NCBI RefSeq assembly: GCF_900187375.1
Contig: NZ_FYEW01000002.1
Location: forward strand, 372,001 to 436,000
DNA length: 64,000 nucleotides
Reading direction: 5' to 3'
Source of the DNA: Hymenobacter gelipurpurascens
Lineage (GTDB): Bacteria; Bacteroidota; Bacteroidia; Cytophagales; Hymenobacteraceae
Shown here: positions 50,131 to 57,221 of the stretch, in pieces
Layout of the letters: every line of letters starts with the position of its first letter
How positions within the stretch are numbered: the first letter of the stretch is position 1
Position numbers and translations under genes: made by a program
The notes under the pieces: model-generated
Seen by the model: only the letters and a program-made list of their open reading frames with translations
Told to the model about the DNA's origin: nothing
Databases searched by the model: none

Positions 50131-50850
50131 TTAGATGGTGCCTTTCTCAGCAGCCTTCTTCAGCTTCTCGTTGGCGAAAATGGCTACCTCTACACGGCGG
50201 TTGGCAATGCGGCCAGCTTCCGTCGAGTTGTCAGCAATAGGCTGGGTCGAGCCGTAGCCCGTTACGGTGAAGCGCGAAGACTCCACGCCTTTCTGCTGCG
50301 CATAGTTGGCCACGGCCTGCGCACGACGCTGCGAAAGCGGGTTGTTGATGGCATCCGAACCGCTGGTATCGGTGTGGCCTTCCACAATCACGTTGGTGTC
50401 GCCGTACTTAATGAGGGTTTTAGCCAGCTCATTGATGTTGTCCTGAGCCGTAGCGGTCAGCGCGGCAGAGTTCTTAGCGAACAGGATACCCGAGTCGAAG
50501 GTGATCTTGATGCCTTCACCTACGCGCTCTACTTTGGCGCCAGCCATTTCCTTCTTCAGCTCAGCAGCCTGCTTATCCATGCGGCGGCCGATGAGGGCAC
50601 CAGCACCACCACCTACGGCAGCTCCGATGATAGCACCACCAGCGGTGCTGTTTTTACCACCAATTACGCGGCCCAATACGCCACCCACTACGGCACCGCC
50701 GCCAGCACCCAACAGCCCACCCTTCAGGGTTTTGCTCATTGGCTTCTTGGTAGTGGTAGTAGTCGTGGTAGTGGTTTGGGCCTGAGCGAAGCTGCTACCA
50801 AACAAGAGCAGGGCCAGCAACAGGGTGAAATACGAACGAAGATTCGTCAT
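50131..50850 (-). CDS. OmpA-family protein with glycine zipper, copy A
   Basis: The 239-residue protein was started at the ATG ending 50850 with a cleavable signal (MTNLRSYFTLLLALLLFGSSFAQAQ). Next come nine consecutive Thr, a glycine-zipper segment (GGLLGAGGGAVVGGVLGRVI and GGAIIGAAVGGGAGALIGRR, about 44-90) that can insert in or oligomerise at a membrane, then an OmpA domain (VEGHTDTSGSDAINNPLSQR, VTGYGSTQPIADNST). It is a close paralog of the protein at 51232-51975. Unlike that copy it has no lipobox. Single gene with its own terminator. Confidence 0.93.
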   Translation of the reverse strand: MTNLRSYFTLLLALLLFGSSFAQAQTTTTTTTTTKKPMSKTLKGGLLGAGGGAVVGGVLGRVIGGKNSTAGGAIIGAAVGGGAGALIGRRMDKQAAELKKEMAGAKVERVGEGIKITFDSGILFAKNSAALTATAQDNINELAKTLIKYGDTNVIVEGHTDTSGSDAINNPLSQRRAQAVANYAQQKGVESSRFTVTGYGSTQPIADNSTEAGRIANRRVEVAIFANEKLKKAAEKGTI

Positions 50851-51179
50851 GATGGAAAGAGTTTGGGGTGTCTTGGGTTGAAAATGCGAAATGGCAGTCT
50901 GTATAGTTGCCGGGTGCAAATATCACGTAAAACAACTGGACTGCTACCCGGCATTTTGCAACCATCTTGCCAAAAACGATGAAACTGCATAAAAATTATT
51001 CTGGAGGGCATTTCTTCCTAGCATTCGCCCTGTACAGTGGAGTTAGCCGTCAGCAAAACAAGCTCTTTTTCAGCAGGTTTCTAGTTGAAGCATGAGCTGC
51101 TACTTTCTACAAAAAATCCTCTTTCCCTCCCATCAGACTATAGGCCTAGAAGCTGTTTAGGCCACTTCCAGCCAAACAA
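50851..51179. other. Intergenic region between the two glycine-zipper OmpA genes
   Basis: About 330 bases, AT-rich around 50980-51110. No gene seen. It should hold the promoter of copy A (minus strand), but no TAnnTTTG match was found. Confidence 0.5.
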
Positions 51180-51210
51180 AAAAGGGCTGCCCATGGTGGG
51201 CAGCCCTTTT
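51180..51210 (-). terminator. Terminator after the second glycine-zipper OmpA gene
   Basis: AAAAGGGCTGCCCA/TGGGCAGCCCTTTT 14-bp arms with a 3-base loop, 21 bases downstream of the minus-strand stop. Confidence 0.88.
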
Positions 51211-51231
51211 CATCAGAAACTCGCTGAAAGC

Positions 51232-51975
51232 CTACAGACGGCCTTCTTCGGCAGCTTTTTTCATTTTGTCGTTGGCGTAGATAGCAATTTCTACCCGACG
51301 GTTTGCCTGCTTACCTTCTACAGTCGTGTTGTCGGCAATAGGCTGCGTAGAGCCGTAGCCCGAAACCGTGAAGCGCGAAGCATCAACACCTTGCTGCTGA
51401 GCGTAGTTGGCTACAGCCTGAGCACGGCGCTCCGAAAGAGGCTGGTTGATGGCATCCGAACCGCTGTTGTCAGTGTGACCTTCTACCAATACGTTCGTGT
51501 CGGGGTACTTCTTCAGTACCTCAGCCATTTTCGTGATTTCGGTCATCGAAGCCGCACGCAGATCCGATTTGTTGGTGTCGAACAGGATGCCCGAGTCGAA
51601 GGTGATTTTGATGCCTTCGCCTACGCGCTCAACTTTGGCGTTCTGCATGTCTTTCTGCAGTTCTTCAGCCTGCTTGTCCATTTTGCGGCCAATGAGGGCA
51701 CCACCAGCACCACCCACAGTAGCACCAATAATAGCCCCGGCAGCTGTACCACTCTTACCGCCAATTACGCGGCCCAGTACGCCACCTACTACGGCACCAC
51801 CACCAGCACCCAGCAGGCCACCTTTAGCGGTCTTGCTCATGCCCGTTTTGCGCGGACCCGTGCCGTTTGTATCAGCCTCCGGAATGTTAGGGTTACGAGT
51901 GCTGGTAGAAGCGCAAGAGCTTACGAAAAGCAACAAGGCCATCAGCACTGAAAGAAGTGAACTACGAGATTTCAT
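51232..51975 (-). CDS. OmpA-family lipoprotein with glycine zipper, copy B
   Basis: The 247-residue paralog of copy A has a lipoprotein signal MKSRSSLLSVLMALLLFVSSC at the ATG ending 51975. The glycine zipper (KGGLLGAGGGAVVGGVLGRV) and the OmpA domain (VEGHTDNSGSDAINQPLSER, VSGYGSTQPIADNTTVEG) align end to end with copy A; both end in a Lys/Ala-rich tail (KKAAEEGRL and KKAAEKGTI). One copy is a lipoprotein and the other a processed soluble protein, so their locations at the envelope probably differ. They do not look co-transcribed, since a terminator separates them. Confidence 0.93.
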   Translation of the reverse strand: MKSRSSLLSVLMALLLFVSSCASTSTRNPNIPEADTNGTGPRKTGMSKTAKGGLLGAGGGAVVGGVLGRVIGGKSGTAAGAIIGATVGGAGGALIGRKMDKQAEELQKDMQNAKVERVGEGIKITFDSGILFDTNKSDLRAASMTEITKMAEVLKKYPDTNVLVEGHTDNSGSDAINQPLSERRAQAVANYAQQQGVDASRFTVSGYGSTQPIADNTTVEGKQANRRVEIAIYANDKMKKAAEEGRL

Positions 51976-52113
51976 CTGATTGATTTTAGGTGGAGAGAAA
52001 AAAAGAGAAACAGACGGTTGGGCTTCTTTACTGAAGTTTGTTGTAAAAAGTTGGAGAAATATAGCCAGATCCCTATTCCTGATCTGGCGGCTCCAGCGTT
52101 TTGCGCCAAAAGA

Positions 52114-52160
52114 AAAAAAGCCCAACGAAAGTGTGAAATACACTTCTGTTAGGCCTTTTT
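52114..52160 (-). terminator. Imperfect hairpin after accD
   Basis: A-rich AAAAAGCCCAAC... pairs imperfectly with ...GTTAGGCCTTTTT and, inside, GAAAGTGT with ACACTTC. It lies 35 bases past the accD stop on the minus strand and includes a TAGGCC hexamer. Confidence 0.55.
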
Positions 52161-52194
52161 CAAAAAGCTTGCCGAATATCCTTCAGGCGCTCGA

Positions 52195-53085
52195 CTAAAT
52201 GCGAGAAGCAGAGTTGGCTGCCTCTTTCACAGGCACTTCCACTGGCTTAAGCATCGTGATTAAATCGGTGAGCTTCTGCTTGAGGTCTTTGCGGTCCACA
52301 ATGAAATCGAGGAAGCCGTGCTCCAGCACGAACTCGGCACTCTGGAAGCCCTTGGGCAAGTCTTTGCCAATGGTTTCCTTGATTACGCGCGGCCCGGCAA
52401 AGCCGATCAGGGCGCCTGGCTCGGCAATATTGAAGTCGCCGAGCATGGCGAAGGAAGCCGTTACGCCGCCCGTAGTGGGGTCGGTGAGCAGGGAAATATA
52501 CGGAATGCCAGCCTCCGAAAGCATAGCCAGCTTGGCGGAGGTTTTCGCCATCTGCATCAAGGAGTACCCAGCCTCCATCATGCGGGCGCCACCGGAGCGC
52601 GAAATCATCAGGAAGGGCAGACGGTTGTGGCGGGCATAGTCGATGGCCCGGGCAATCTTCTCCCCTACCACGGAGCCCATCGAGCCCCCAATAAACTTGA
52701 AGTCCATGGCCGCTACCACCAAGCCTTGGCCGTTCATCTGGCCGTGGGCTGAGCGTACAGCGTCCTTCAGTCCCGTAGCTTTCTCGGTGGCCGCCACGCG
52801 CTGCGGATAGCCTTTGGTATCCACAAAATTCAGGGGGTCGGCGGAGTGCATATCGGCATCCAGCTCCGTGTAGGCCTGTTCATCGAACAAAAAGTCGAAG
52901 TAGTCGGCTGCGTCAACGCGGTCGTGGTGGTTGCACTTGGCGCAGGTGTAGAGCAGGCGCTTGTGCTCAGCCATGGTGGCTACGGTTTTGCACTCGGGGC
53001 ACTTATACCACAGGCCGTCGGGCGTCTCTTTCTTCTGCTCCGTCGGGGTGACGATGCCTTTCTCTACGCGCTTAAACCAAGACAT
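52195..53085 (-). CDS. accD: Acetyl-CoA carboxylase carboxyltransferase subunit beta
   Basis: Transfers carboxyl from biotin to acetyl-CoA in fatty-acid synthesis with AccA. The ATG ending 53085 gives [20 protein letters not shown], the standard AccD start. Zinc ribbon CPEC...CAKC near residues 29-51, then the crotonase-like carboxyltransferase core ([55 protein letters not shown]). Length 296, typical. The 66 in-frame residues upstream of this ATG are not AccD-like. Confidence 0.96.
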   Translation of the reverse strand: MSWFKRVEKGIVTPTEQKKETPDGLWYKCPECKTVATMAEHKRLLYTCAKCNHHDRVDAADYFDFLFDEQAYTELDADMHSADPLNFVDTKGYPQRVAATEKATGLKDAVRSAHGQMNGQGLVVAAMDFKFIGGSMGSVVGEKIARAIDYARHNRLPFLMISRSGGARMMEAGYSLMQMAKTSAKLAMLSEAGIPYISLLTDPTTGGVTASFAMLGDFNIAEPGALIGFAGPRVIKETIGKDLPKGFQSAEFVLEHGFLDFIVDRKDLKQKLTDLITMLKPVEVPVKEAANSASRI

Positions 53086-53215
53086 ATTTCTTCTTAAATG
53101 AGACGTGAGGGGACGAAAAAGCCGGTCTGCGACCATAAACTGCTGCCACTGTCGGGCTTCTTCTAAGGTGCAAGTTACGGTAGATTCCAGGAGTGGTGAA
53201 AGGTGAGGGGGTGAT

Positions 53216-53377
53216 TTAGTGAGTTGGAAAGTAAAGGACTTGAATCCGGCTGTCGTCCGGCGCATAACCAACGCCCGTATCACGCCAGCGCAACTGGCCT
53301 AGAGCATCACGTTCCGACAGAATCAGGTTCTGCGCGGTGCTCACGAATTCGAGCGAATATACTTCACACCTATCGGC
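53216..53377 (-). pseudogene. Possible gene remnant between accD and the aldolase
   Basis: A minus-strand frame without ATG runs from after a stop at 53378-53380 to TAA at 53216-53218 and encodes about 53 residues. These look protein-like ([47 protein letters not shown]) and have the codon use of the neighbours, including CTAGGC for Leu-Gly. It could be the C-terminal stump of a lost gene or a short protein starting at GTG. No family recognised. Confidence 0.3.
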
Positions 53378-53391
53378 TCACTTTTCCTTTC

Positions 53392-54444
53392 CTAGGCCAG
53401 GGTAATAGCCTTATCCAGGTACACATCTTGAATGACGTGCAGCAAATCAACGCCTTCCGCGAAAGGCCGCTGAAAGGCTTTCCGACCCGAAATCAGGCCC
53501 TGGCCGCCGGCGCGCTTATTAATGATGGCCGTCCGGATGGCGGCATCCCGGTCGCCGGCGCCCAGGCTTTCGCCGCCGGAGTTGATGAGCCCGATGCGGC
53601 CCATATAGCAGTTAGCCACTTGGTAGCGCGTCAGGTCGATGGGGTGGTCGGTGGCGAGCTTGTCGTACATGGCAGGGTGCGTTTTGCCGAATTTCAGGGT
53701 GCTGAAGCCGCCGTTGTTTTCGGGCAGCTTCTGCTTGATGATATCGGCCCCAATGGTGACGCCCAGGTGGTTGGCCTGCCCGGTAAGGTCGGCGGAAACG
53801 TGAAAATCTTTGTCCTGGGTTTTGAAGGCGTTGTTGCGCGTGTAGCACCAGAGCACCGTGGCCATGCCCAGCTCGTGGGCACGCTCAAAGGCGTGGGCTA
53901 CTTCCTGCAGCTGCCTCCCCGATTCTTCCGAGCCGAAATAAACAGTGGCTCCTACGGCCGTTGCGCCCAGGTTCCAGGCCTCTTCCACCGAGCCGAACAA
54001 GATCTGGTCGTACTTATTGGGGTACGTCAGCAACTCGTTGTGGTTAATTTTCACCAGAAACGGAATTTTGTGGGCATAGCGCCGCGCCACCGTCCCGAAG
54101 GTACCGAACGTGGTAGCTACGGCATTGCAACCACCTTCTACTGCTAGTTTGATGATGTTTTCCGGATCGAAGTACAGGGGATTTGGACCAAAGGAAGCGC
54201 CGGCCGTGTGCTCAATACCTTGATCGACGGGCAGAATGCTGAGGTAGCCGGTGCCACTGAGGCGGCCGTGGTTGTATAACTGGCCTAGGCTGCGCAACAC
54301 CTGCGGCGGTCGGCTGGAGGGAAGGAAGCACCGGTCCATGAAATCGGGGCCGGGCGCGTGGAGCTGCTCTTTGGGAATGGTGCTGCACTCGTGCGCTAAG
54401 AGGGGAGCCGTTTCGGCCGAAAGATTTTCCGTGATAGAAGCCAT
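53392..54444 (-). CDS. fbaB: Class I fructose-bisphosphate aldolase (FbaB/DhnA type)
   Basis: Cleaves fructose 1,6-bisphosphate into glyceraldehyde-3-phosphate and dihydroxyacetone phosphate by a Schiff base. The 350-residue protein has [44 protein letters not shown] and [35 protein letters not shown] (the lysine that forms the Schiff base lies in the ISGRKA or KINHNE region). Length and order fit the archaeal-type class I aldolases common in Bacteroidota. Cytoplasmic. The minus-strand stop overlaps a GGCCTAG motif. Single gene with a candidate -7 element upstream. Confidence 0.95.
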   Translation of the reverse strand: MASITENLSAETAPLLAHECSTIPKEQLHAPGPDFMDRCFLPSSRPPQVLRSLGQLYNHGRLSGTGYLSILPVDQGIEHTAGASFGPNPLYFDPENIIKLAVEGGCNAVATTFGTFGTVARRYAHKIPFLVKINHNELLTYPNKYDQILFGSVEEAWNLGATAVGATVYFGSEESGRQLQEVAHAFERAHELGMATVLWCYTRNNAFKTQDKDFHVSADLTGQANHLGVTIGADIIKQKLPENNGGFSTLKFGKTHPAMYDKLATDHPIDLTRYQVANCYMGRIGLINSGGESLGAGDRDAAIRTAIINKRAGGQGLISGRKAFQRPFAEGVDLLHVIQDVYLDKAITLA

Positions 54445-54478
54445 AAAAACAAGCGGTTAGGATGGACAGCAACTACAC

Positions 54479-54486
54479 CAAAGATA
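54479..54486 (-). promoter_or_regulatory. Candidate -7 element for fbaB
   Basis: Minus strand TATCTTTG, a TAnnTTTG match, 35 bases before the fbaB ATG; leader would be about 28 bases. Confidence 0.45.
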
Positions 54487-54610
54487 ACCCGAACGGCTAT
54501 TGGGGCACGGCCCCGATTGCAACATCTGCCGGTAGTGCGTTACCTTGCTGGGGGCAAGCGACGCCGAGTGGCCTAGCACCCCGAATTTCGGTCTGAAACG
54601 TGTCTTTTTC

Positions 54611-55615
54611 GTGAAAAAATTTTCTTCTCTGGCTCTCTGCGCTCTGCTGGCTGCCACGGCGCTGCCGGGCTGCGTAGCTTCCAAAAAATACGACGACCTC
54701 AAGGCTCGCCAAGCTGCCACCGAGCAGGCCAAAGCCGATATCGAGCGCCAGCAGCGCCAGGCCGTTTCGGAGCTAAAAAAGACCACTGATGAGCTGGCTG
54801 AGCTGCGCCTGCAGGCGCGCCGCCTAGTAGACGACTCTACCGAAACCGGCCGTAACCTGCGCCGCACCCGCCAGCTCAACACGCAGCTCACCGATAGCTA
54901 CGACAAGCTGCTGAAGAACTCCGACCGCACCATTGCCGATAAAAACGCCGACTATAACAAGATAGCCAAAGACCTGGCCCGCCGCGAGGCCGAGCTGGGC
55001 GAGCTGGATACCAACCTGAAAAAGAGCCGCGCCGATATCGATAAGCTCACCGCCGACCTCACGGCCCGCGAGGCTCGCCTGGCGGAGCTGCAGAAAGCGC
55101 TGGCCCAGAAAGACAAGGCCGTGAACGACCTGAAAGCCAGCGTAAGCAACGCGCTGCGCGGCTTCAAAGGCACCGACTTAGAGGTGAAGATGAAGGACGG
55201 CAAAGTGTACGTGTCGCTTTCGGAGCAGCTGCTGTTCAAAACGGGTTCAACTAAAGTAGACCCCAAAGGCCAAGAGGCTTTGAAGCAGCTAGCCGCCGCC
55301 CTCCAGAACCAGCCCGATGTGAACGTGGTAGTAGAAGGCCACACCGATAACGTAGCCTTCACGCGGCCTACCGCGGCCATGCAAGACAACTGGGACCTGA
55401 GCGTGCTGCGCGCCACCGAAATTGCGCGTCTGCTCACTACGGGCGGCATTCAGCCTCAGCGAGTAACGGCCTCGGGCCGCTCCCAGTACGTGCCTGTAGC
55501 GCCCAACGACTCGCCTGCCAACAAGGCCCTGAACCGTCGCACCGAAATCATTCTGACGCCAAAGCTCGACGAGCTGTTCAAGATTCTCGACACGAACTCC
55601 TCGAGCGGACAATAG
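54611..55615 (+). CDS. OmpA-family lipoprotein with coiled coil
   Basis: The 334-residue protein was started at a GTG (54611) because it gives a lipoprotein signal (VKKFSSLALCALLAATALPGC, lipobox LPGC). Residues ~25-190 are heptad-rich coiled coil (KYDDLKARQAATEQAKADIE to AELQKALAQKDKAVNDLKAS), followed by an OmpA domain with LSEQLLFKTGSTKVDPKGQE and VVEGHTDNVAFTRP. Coiled-coil plus OmpA lipoproteins tie the outer membrane to peptidoglycan. Ends in TAGGCCTAGGCCAC and a strong terminator. Confidence 0.92.
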   Translation: MKKFSSLALCALLAATALPGCVASKKYDDLKARQAATEQAKADIERQQRQAVSELKKTTDELAELRLQARRLVDDSTETGRNLRRTRQLNTQLTDSYDKLLKNSDRTIADKNADYNKIAKDLARREAELGELDTNLKKSRADIDKLTADLTAREARLAELQKALAQKDKAVNDLKASVSNALRGFKGTDLEVKMKDGKVYVSLSEQLLFKTGSTKVDPKGQEALKQLAAALQNQPDVNVVVEGHTDNVAFTRPTAAMQDNWDLSVLRATEIARLLTTGGIQPQRVTASGRSQYVPVAPNDSPANKALNRRTEIILTPKLDELFKILDTNSSSGQ

Positions 55616-55635
55616 GCCTAGGCCACTTCACCATG

Positions 55636-55674
55636 CAAAAGAGCGGGGCCAGCTATATTGGCCCCGCTCTTTTG
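55636..55674 (+). terminator. Terminator after the coiled-coil OmpA gene
   Basis: CAAAAGAGCGGGGCCA/TGGCCCCGCTCTTTTG 16-bp arms with a 7-base loop, ending in CTCTTTTG. Confidence 0.85.
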
Positions 55675-55714
55675 GTATATTGCCCCATCTTATTCCTCTA
55701 CTTATCTGTGCCTT

Positions 55715-57142
55715 ATGAAAAATCTTACCCTCCGATTCTGGTCACTACTGCTGGGCTGGCTACTTCTATCTACCCAAGCCTGGGCCTCGCATGCTGCTGG
55801 AGGTGAAATTCTATATGCGCCTCTCACGGGCTCAGCAGATCGTTATCACATCACCGTCCGGTTGTTCAGGGGCACAGAAGCTACGACCGTTGACTTTGCC
55901 GAGTCTATTCCGCTGTTTTGCGCGAAGAACGGCTGCGATGTTGCTTCTGCCGGAAGCTTTGTGGTACAACTGACCCGTACCAAGCGCACTGATCCTGATG
56001 CTATCAGGTGTGGAGCAGTCGTGAATGAAATAAATATGTACGAGGGAGATGTAACGCTGCCTCCCAGCCGTTGGCTGCTGAGTACTTTGCAGGAGAATCG
56101 CTCAATAAGTATTCGCAACATTAGCCTGTCAGACTCACACAATTTGCATATAGAGTCCTTTCTGGATAATTCTAGTGGCCTAGTGAACTCTTCCCCCAAG
56201 TTCACGACTTACAAGCTGCCGTATCTCAGTAGCAACCAAGCTCACCAATACAGCTCCAGCGCCTTTGATATTGACGGTGACTCATTGGTCTACCAAGTGG
56301 CAGCGCCAAGAGAAAATAAGGCAGCGGCCATACAGCAATTCGGTTGCAGCAATGAAATCTCGTTTTACATACCGGCTCCTAACTTTACGGTAGATGCTGC
56401 AACGGGCGCGCTGCGCTCAACTTCTGCGGCCGTAGAGCTTGGTGATTATGTAATGCCTATTCGGGTAGATGAGTATCGGAAGCTCAACAGTGTCTGGACG
56501 AAGATTGGCAGCGTAACCCGTGAGCAAGTATATAGGGCCTACAATAGCACCAACCTCAACCCTACCTTCACAGGCCTCACCGTCAATAGCAGCACCACTA
56601 CGCAACCCCTTGAGCAGATTATTCGGGTGAATCCGGGCCAGACCGTGGCCCTGACGCTGACTGCTACCGACCCCGACGCCGGGCAAGCCTTACGCTTCGT
56701 GAGTGATGTACCGGATGTTGTGCCGGGCACCACCCTGCAAACCTTAAACGCTACCCAGGCCCGCCTGACCTGGAGTGTACCCAGCACGCTTCCGCTGGGC
56801 CGGTACCGCCTCACGGTAGGCGTGGCCGACAATGGCTGCCCCACCAATGCCAGCGAAGTGCGGACCATCACGTTCCTGGTAACCAACCAGGTGCTGGCTA
56901 CTGGCCCCCGTAGGCCACTCCTGCTCTCGGCCAGCCCCAATCCCTTCCAAAGCCAAGTGTCTTTCCAAGTAGCAAAGCCGCAGCCCGTAGTGGTGTTCGA
57001 TGGCCTAGGCCGCGCCATTGCTCACCTGAAGAGCCGCCCCGATGGCACCGTAACCTGGCAGCCTGCCGCCGCCGTAGCGCCCGGCCTGTACTTCGCCCGC
57101 ACCGCCGACGGCAAGCAACTTGTGCGGCTAGTGCGCGAGTAG
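55715..57142 (+). CDS. Secreted protein with T9SS type A sorting domain
   Basis: The 475-residue protein has signal peptide MKNLTLRFWSLLLGWLLLST. The mature N-terminus ASHAAGGEILYAPLTGSADR belongs to a group of Bacteroidota surface proteins that begin H-x-A-G-G. Ig-like or cadherin-like parts follow (PGQTVALTLTATDPDAGQAL). The last ~75 residues are a type IX secretion C-terminal signal (LSASPNPFQSQVSFQVAKPQ, PGLYFARTADGKQLVRLV), so it should be exported through the T9SS and attached to the cell surface. No T9SS machinery genes are in the window. Convergent with the receptor gene. Confidence 0.9.
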   Translation: MKNLTLRFWSLLLGWLLLSTQAWASHAAGGEILYAPLTGSADRYHITVRLFRGTEATTVDFAESIPLFCAKNGCDVASAGSFVVQLTRTKRTDPDAIRCGAVVNEINMYEGDVTLPPSRWLLSTLQENRSISIRNISLSDSHNLHIESFLDNSSGLVNSSPKFTTYKLPYLSSNQAHQYSSSAFDIDGDSLVYQVAAPRENKAAAIQQFGCSNEISFYIPAPNFTVDAATGALRSTSAAVELGDYVMPIRVDEYRKLNSVWTKIGSVTREQVYRAYNSTNLNPTFTGLTVNSSTTTQPLEQIIRVNPGQTVALTLTATDPDAGQALRFVSDVPDVVPGTTLQTLNATQARLTWSVPSTLPLGRYRLTVGVADNGCPTNASEVRTITFLVTNQVLATGPRRPLLLSASPNPFQSQVSFQVAKPQPVVVFDGLGRAIAHLKSRPDGTVTWQPAAAVAPGLYFARTADGKQLVRLVRE

Positions 57143-57159
57143 TACAACCGAACTGGCTA

Positions 57160-57201
57160 AAACCAACAGCGCCGACTCCCAGGAGTCGGCGCTGTTGGTT
57201 T
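57160..57201. terminator. Hairpin between convergent genes
   Basis: Perfect 20-bp arms AAACCAACAGCGCCGACTCC/GGAGTCGGCGCTGTTGGTTT with a 2-base gap; lies 18 bases after the T9SS cargo stop and 21 before the receptor stop. Usable from both sides. Confidence 0.85.
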
Positions 57202-57221
57202 GTGAAGTGTCCTAGGCCAGT

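Noticed and set aside
50131..51975. Possible recombination hot spot or CRISPR-like direct repeats
   Set aside because: The similarity between these stretches is explained by two paralogous OmpA genes; there are no evenly spaced short repeats.
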